DNA from: Sulfidibacterium sp964549335
GTDB lineage: Bacteria > Bacteroidota > Bacteroidia > Bacteroidales > F082
NCBI GenBank assembly: GCA_964549335.1
Contig: CAZJUQ010000046.1
Coordinates: forward strand, 30,403-94,402
Length of the DNA stretch: 64,000 bases
Direction of reading: 5' to 3'
The notes under the pieces were generated by a model, which made no database searches, was not told the DNA's origin, and saw nothing but the letters and a program-made list of their open reading frames with translations. Below, piece after piece: positions 61,034 to 64,000 of the stretch (the stretch's first letter is position 1; each line of letters starts with the position of its first letter). Position numbers and translations under genes: made by a program.

Positions 61034-62194
61034 TTACTTACTTCGGGCTTTTTTAAAAATGATATTGTGAAAAGCTTTAAAGAAATATTTAATATCCGTC
61101 AAAAAAGGATGTTTCTCATAAGCTTCAAGATAACGCATCTCGGAATTCATAATCTCTTCTAAAGTTTTAGGTAAATCAGCATAAAAGGGAGGAACTAACC
61201 CTGGTTTATATTTTATTCTTTTTTGCTTAAGTTCATCACTATACAGATTAAAATATTGTTTACTTAAAGGCCTTACACCAACAATTTTCATTTCTCTTTT
61301 TAAAACATTAATAAACATTGGTAATTCATCAAGCCAAAATTTTCTAAAGAATCTTCCTTCCGTAGTTATTCTAAAATCATCTTTAAATTTCCCCCCTTCT
61401 TGCAAATTGTTTTTTTCAAAAATATACTCTTGCAAATACTCGGAATAAGCATGCATGGTACGTAGTTTATAAACATTAAATAATTTTCCGTCTTTTCCGT
61501 ATCTTTTTAATTTTATTAACGCACCATATGTGGGATTTAAATCGTAAACAGGATTTTTTTTCTTTCGAGCTATAAAAAAAAGTTCATCTCCGATGAATTT
61601 TTCTTCAATGATTTCAAATCCACAAGAATATAATCTTCCGAAAGTTTCCGCTTTGGATAACACTCTGTTTTCGCCTTTAGTACGCCAAAAATAAATGTTT
61701 TTTAATATAGGTAGCTTTGGAAACAAGCGAGTATAAATTACATCAAAAAAATAATACAATCTATTAAACGGGAAAAAATATCTTTTTAAAATTTTTGCCT
61801 TACGATTTGTATATACCTCAACGCTATCAATAAATATACCCCCAATCGGCAATTTTTCATTAACTGCTTCGAAAAACTTATTAATCCATCTAAAAGAATT
61901 AACTCTTTTTAAATTTATAATTACATCATATTTATTTAATGGTAATTTTGAAATGTTGAACCGTGTAGAAGTAGAAGAAATGAAAGTTTTTTCCGAAAAT
62001 AAATCAACATGTTTTTCAAGATATTTACGTATTTTATAACCCCGCTCTTCATCAATAATCTTAATAAGTTGAAGAGGAGACATCATGTTACGATTAACTA
62101 ATGTGTCAGATTTTTTTTCTAAACTTCTATCTTTTCGAAAAGAAAAATGTTTAAACAAAGGATTATTTTTTAATGTTGATAATAAAAATCCCAT
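61034..62194 (-). CDS. Sugar transferase with N-terminal methyltransferase-like domain
   Basis: This 386-residue protein ends in a bacterial sugar (glycosyl-1-phosphate) transferase core (about 215-375). The lipid-carrier-transferase motifs YKLRTMHAYSEYL, DDFRITTEGRFFRKFWLDELP and NVLKREMKIVGVRPL are present. These enzymes attach sugar phosphate to undecaprenyl phosphate. The usual N-terminal membrane segments and hairpin are absent. Residues about 40-200 instead resemble a fragmentary SAM-methyltransferase-type region (VINLKRVNSFRW, IGGIFIDSVEVYTN, CGFEIIEEKFIGDELFFIARK). No GxGxG motif is complete, so it may be degenerate. It is part of the polysaccharide cluster. Confidence 0.82.
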   Translation of the reverse strand: MGFLLSTLKNNPLFKHFSFRKDRSLEKKSDTLVNRNMMSPLQLIKIIDEERGYKIRKYLEKHVDLFSEKTFISSTSTRFNISKLPLNKYDVIINLKRVNSFRWINKFFEAVNEKLPIGGIFIDSVEVYTNRKAKILKRYFFPFNRLYYFFDVIYTRLFPKLPILKNIYFWRTKGENRVLSKAETFGRLYSCGFEIIEEKFIGDELFFIARKKKNPVYDLNPTYGALIKLKRYGKDGKLFNVYKLRTMHAYSEYLQEYIFEKNNLQEGGKFKDDFRITTEGRFFRKFWLDELPMFINVLKREMKIVGVRPLSKQYFNLYSDELKQKRIKYKPGLVPPFYADLPKTLEEIMNSEMRYLEAYEKHPFLTDIKYFFKAFHNIIFKKARSK

Positions 62195-62225
62195 TGTTTT
62201 CTTTTTTGCAAATCTAAAAAACTAT

Positions 62226-63257
62226 TTAAACTAATTTAAAAAACCTAAAAATATTATAACCAAATTCAGCAAATAGGTAAAATTTTTTATTATTTCTTCT
62301 CGCAAATCTCCCAAAATTGACCTGTTCTCCTCCAAATTTTAACTTAAAATCACGAACACCATATTTTTTATACGGCACACCTAACCCCATAAAATCAAAA
62401 TATTCTAATTTGTTATGCAACGCATAATCAATTGAAGCCCATGTAGCCATAATGCTGGGAAAATAATTTTTATATTCTTTATCCAAGCCCGTGATATACC
62501 ATTCATAAATATTTTTACCGGGGGTTACCGGTGATAAAATTCCCCCCACTATTCTATCATTTACTTTTACCAACCTGATAATGCCAAGATGTCCCGCTTT
62601 GGATGCTCCATAAAAAGCCTGAAAAAATGAAAAGTCAGGTAACGGTTTTTTTATTTTTATTTTGTATAACTTGTAAAGCAGTTGATAAAATTCTCTAACT
62701 TCGCCTTCATTAAAAGGGTCGGTGATCTTTATTTCTTTGTTCTTTAATCCTTTTTTCAATTGGCGTTTCCTGGATTCGCTTAAACCTTTCCAGAAAGCGT
62801 TTTCAGATGATGTGTCAACGAGAAGATTCAGCCTATCACGAAAGGTAAAACCATGAGATTGAAAGATTTGTTTTTCGTCATCATTCCATTGAAAGAAATT
62901 TCTGAATTGAATGAAAATGGTTTTGTTCTTGAGTTTTTTTACCAAAGCCGACAGCAAACCATTTAAAACACCGGCATTATTGTTTTTTTGAATCAAAGGA
63001 CCTCCATAAATAACGGCACGCGATGAGAAATACCCTTTGATACCTTTTCCTTCTTTGATTAGCACTGCTAAAAGGACACCGGTTATTTCCTTTTGTTCGT
63101 TTTCAGCAATAAAAACATACGGAGTAAAGTTGTTTACTTTTTGATAAAAAGCAAACATCTCCGGTGACTGAAAAACTGTATTTTCAGGATGATTTTCCAA
63201 AAACCTGTTCCAGTTATCAAGTGTTTTGTCCGTTATGTTGTTACAGGTGATGTTCAT
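62226..63257 (-). CDS. FemAB/GNAT-type acyltransferase
   Basis: The protein has 343 residues from ATG 63257; the longer start at 63305 would run into a repeat element. It resembles the double-GNAT FemAB/Mur-ligand family used for peptidoglycan-bridge or exopolysaccharide amino-acyl transfer, with FQSPEMFAFYQ near the N-terminus and RIVGGILSPVTPGKNIYEWYITGLDKEYKNY in the C-terminal domain (in parts). The aminoacyl donor and acceptor are unknown. Its place beside a sugar transferase and Wzi suggests envelope polysaccharide decoration. Confidence 0.8.
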   Translation of the reverse strand: MNITCNNITDKTLDNWNRFLENHPENTVFQSPEMFAFYQKVNNFTPYVFIAENEQKEITGVLLAVLIKEGKGIKGYFSSRAVIYGGPLIQKNNNAGVLNGLLSALVKKLKNKTIFIQFRNFFQWNDDEKQIFQSHGFTFRDRLNLLVDTSSENAFWKGLSESRKRQLKKGLKNKEIKITDPFNEGEVREFYQLLYKLYKIKIKKPLPDFSFFQAFYGASKAGHLGIIRLVKVNDRIVGGILSPVTPGKNIYEWYITGLDKEYKNYFPSIMATWASIDYALHNKLEYFDFMGLGVPYKKYGVRDFKLKFGGEQVNFGRFARRNNKKFYLFAEFGYNIFRFFKLV

Positions 63258-63280
63258 GATTAAGGGAGGTGGTGGTGGGT

Positions 63281-63366
63281 CACAGAGTATCACTGTGAGC
63301 AGCACAGAGTAACACAGAAATTTTTACACCGTGATACTCTGTGTATTCCTCCGCGCACCTCTGTGA
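63281..63366. repeat. Palindromic CACAGAG repeat, copy A
   Basis: An approximately 86-bp imperfect palindrome begins CACAGAGTATCAC and ends CTCTGTG, with the internal arms CACAGAGTAACACAG and GTGATACTCTGTG. The same arrangement occurs at 63424-63509 and 63928-64000. Confidence 0.85.
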
Positions 63367-63423
63367 CCTTTATAGTATTTACGTTAAGGTAATATATCAC
63401 TGTTTGTCAGAAAGTAATTTTGC

Positions 63424-63509
63424 CACAGAGTATCACTGTGGGCAGCACAGAGTAACACAAAGGTTTTACATCGTGGTACACTGTGACTCCTCCGTGCATC
63501 TCTGTGACC
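63424..63509. repeat. Palindromic CACAGAG repeat, copy B
   Basis: This is a direct-orientation copy of the repeat at 63281, with several substitutions. It lies just downstream of the GxxExxY stop at 63531, so B and C flank that gene. Confidence 0.85.
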
Positions 63510-63530
63510 AACCAATATTATATTCAACAA

Positions 63531-63902
63531 TCACAATATCAACCTTTTAATACCGTCTTTTAGATGTTTTGTGTAAAAATTGATCAACAGACCAACCTTG
63601 CAACCAGAAAATTTTAAATAGGTTAAAACCTGAGCAATGTGAACGTCTGTAAAAGCTTCAACTGTTTTCAACTCTACAACTACTTTGTTTTCGACCAAGA
63701 TATCTATTCTATAACCATACTCAAGTTTAATGTCTTTGTATATCAAAGGTAATGGTTTCTCAATTTCTACTTTTAATCCTTTCTCCTTTAACTCAAAGGC
63801 TAAACAGGTTTTATAAGAAGACTCTAAAAGGCCCGGTCCAAGCTCGGAATGTACTTTAAATGCCGCATCTAATATTTCATGCGTAATTTCATTTATTTCC
63901 AT
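63531..63902 (-). CDS. GxxExxY protein
   Basis: This 123-residue protein has the family signature GLLESSYKT (GxxExxY at about 25-31) and a PD-(D/E)XK-like core: IDILVENKVVVELK, with D, E and K in the usual positions. It closes with the family tail KVGLLINFYTKHLKDGIKRL (in parts). Function is unknown; the fold suggests nuclease activity. It is sandwiched between two near-identical CACAGAG repeats, as is often the case in Bacteroidota, where it behaves like a mobile or repeat-associated gene. Confidence 0.9.
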   Translation of the reverse strand: MEINEITHEILDAAFKVHSELGPGLLESSYKTCLAFELKEKGLKVEIEKPLPLIYKDIKLEYGYRIDILVENKVVVELKTVEAFTDVHIAQVLTYLKFSGCKVGLLINFYTKHLKDGIKRLIL

Positions 63903-63927
63903 TTTAGATGTTTTTTTGGATTAGTGG

Positions 63928-64000
63928 CCACAGAGTATCACTGTGGACAGCACAGAGTAACACAGAAATTTTTTCACCGTGATACACTGTGTATTCCTCC
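63928..64000. repeat. Palindromic CACAGAG repeat, copy C (cut by the window edge)
   Basis: A further direct copy lies upstream of the GxxExxY gene. Only 73 bp lie in the window, ending within the right arm. Confidence 0.8.

Noticed and set aside
63281..64000. CRISPR array
   Set aside because: The repeats are about 86 bp, internally palindromic, unevenly spaced and enclose a gene; there are no 25-40-bp repeats with unique spacers.

Overview
The window comes from a Bacteroidota chromosome, most likely an environmental Bacteroidales or Marinilabiliales-type anaerobe or facultative anaerobe. The evidence is: recurrent Bacteroidota -7 promoter elements (TAnnTTTG) in front of many genes, almost no Shine-Dalgarno sequences, a tRNA gene without encoded CCA, an S46 dipeptidyl-peptidase, the purH-mreB-mreC-mreD order, several C69 dipeptidases and a GxxExxY gene set in palindromic repeats. 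The species cannot be named from the sequence alone.

Layout. 1-8.7 kb: start of a membrane-anchored multihaem cytochrome, tRNA-Pro, a cbpA/cbpM-type DnaJ pair, nhaA, a small lipoprotein, a SprT-like protein, corA, an iron alcohol dehydrogenase, an ATP-cone/nuclease fusion and a sugar-nucleotide-type SDR. 9.0-24.9 kb: a complete clade II-like nitrous oxide respiration (nos) island. 24.9-42.8 kb: housekeeping (mreBCD, purH, proS, rpsF-rpsR-rplI, a TrmH/SpoU methyltransferase, a dihydrouridine synthase, radA), plus a MacB-type permease, a hybrid histidine kinase and envelope proteins. 43-58.7 kb: peptidases (a probable DPP11 and two C69 enzymes), a patatin, an ArsC-like protein, fumC, flavodoxin, a ClpP-fold lipoprotein, galM, cutC and mlaEF. 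58.7-64 kb: a surface-polysaccharide/exosortase segment, then a GxxExxY gene flanked by about 86-bp repeats.

The main discovery is in the nos island. Two adjacent, full-length NosZ-like proteins have lost opposite halves of the catalytic machinery. The first (8996-11221) keeps every side-chain CuA ligand but has replaced all seven CuZ histidines. The second (11258-13645) keeps all seven CuZ histidines, has lost four of the five CuA side-chain ligands including both cysteines, and carries a C-terminal c-type haem domain. In ordinary NosZ homodimers electrons pass from CuA of one subunit to CuZ of the other. The pair therefore looks like an obligate two-subunit N2O reductase with one active site per heterodimer. 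This reading is an inference from motifs and needs biochemistry.

The rest of the island fits the enzyme: a lipoprotein cytochrome c, a NosB-like membrane protein, NosD, an OprC/NosA-type outer-membrane copper receptor, the NosG/NosH iron-sulfur quinol-oxidising module, the NosF/NosY ABC transporter, the NosL copper chaperone, and a pentapeptide-repeat lipoprotein and a YceI-like protein at the tail. Promoter-like elements and a strong terminator divide it into several transcription units, with the two nosZ halves together in the first. A multi-stem structured element lies in the roughly 400-bp gap before the copper receptor.
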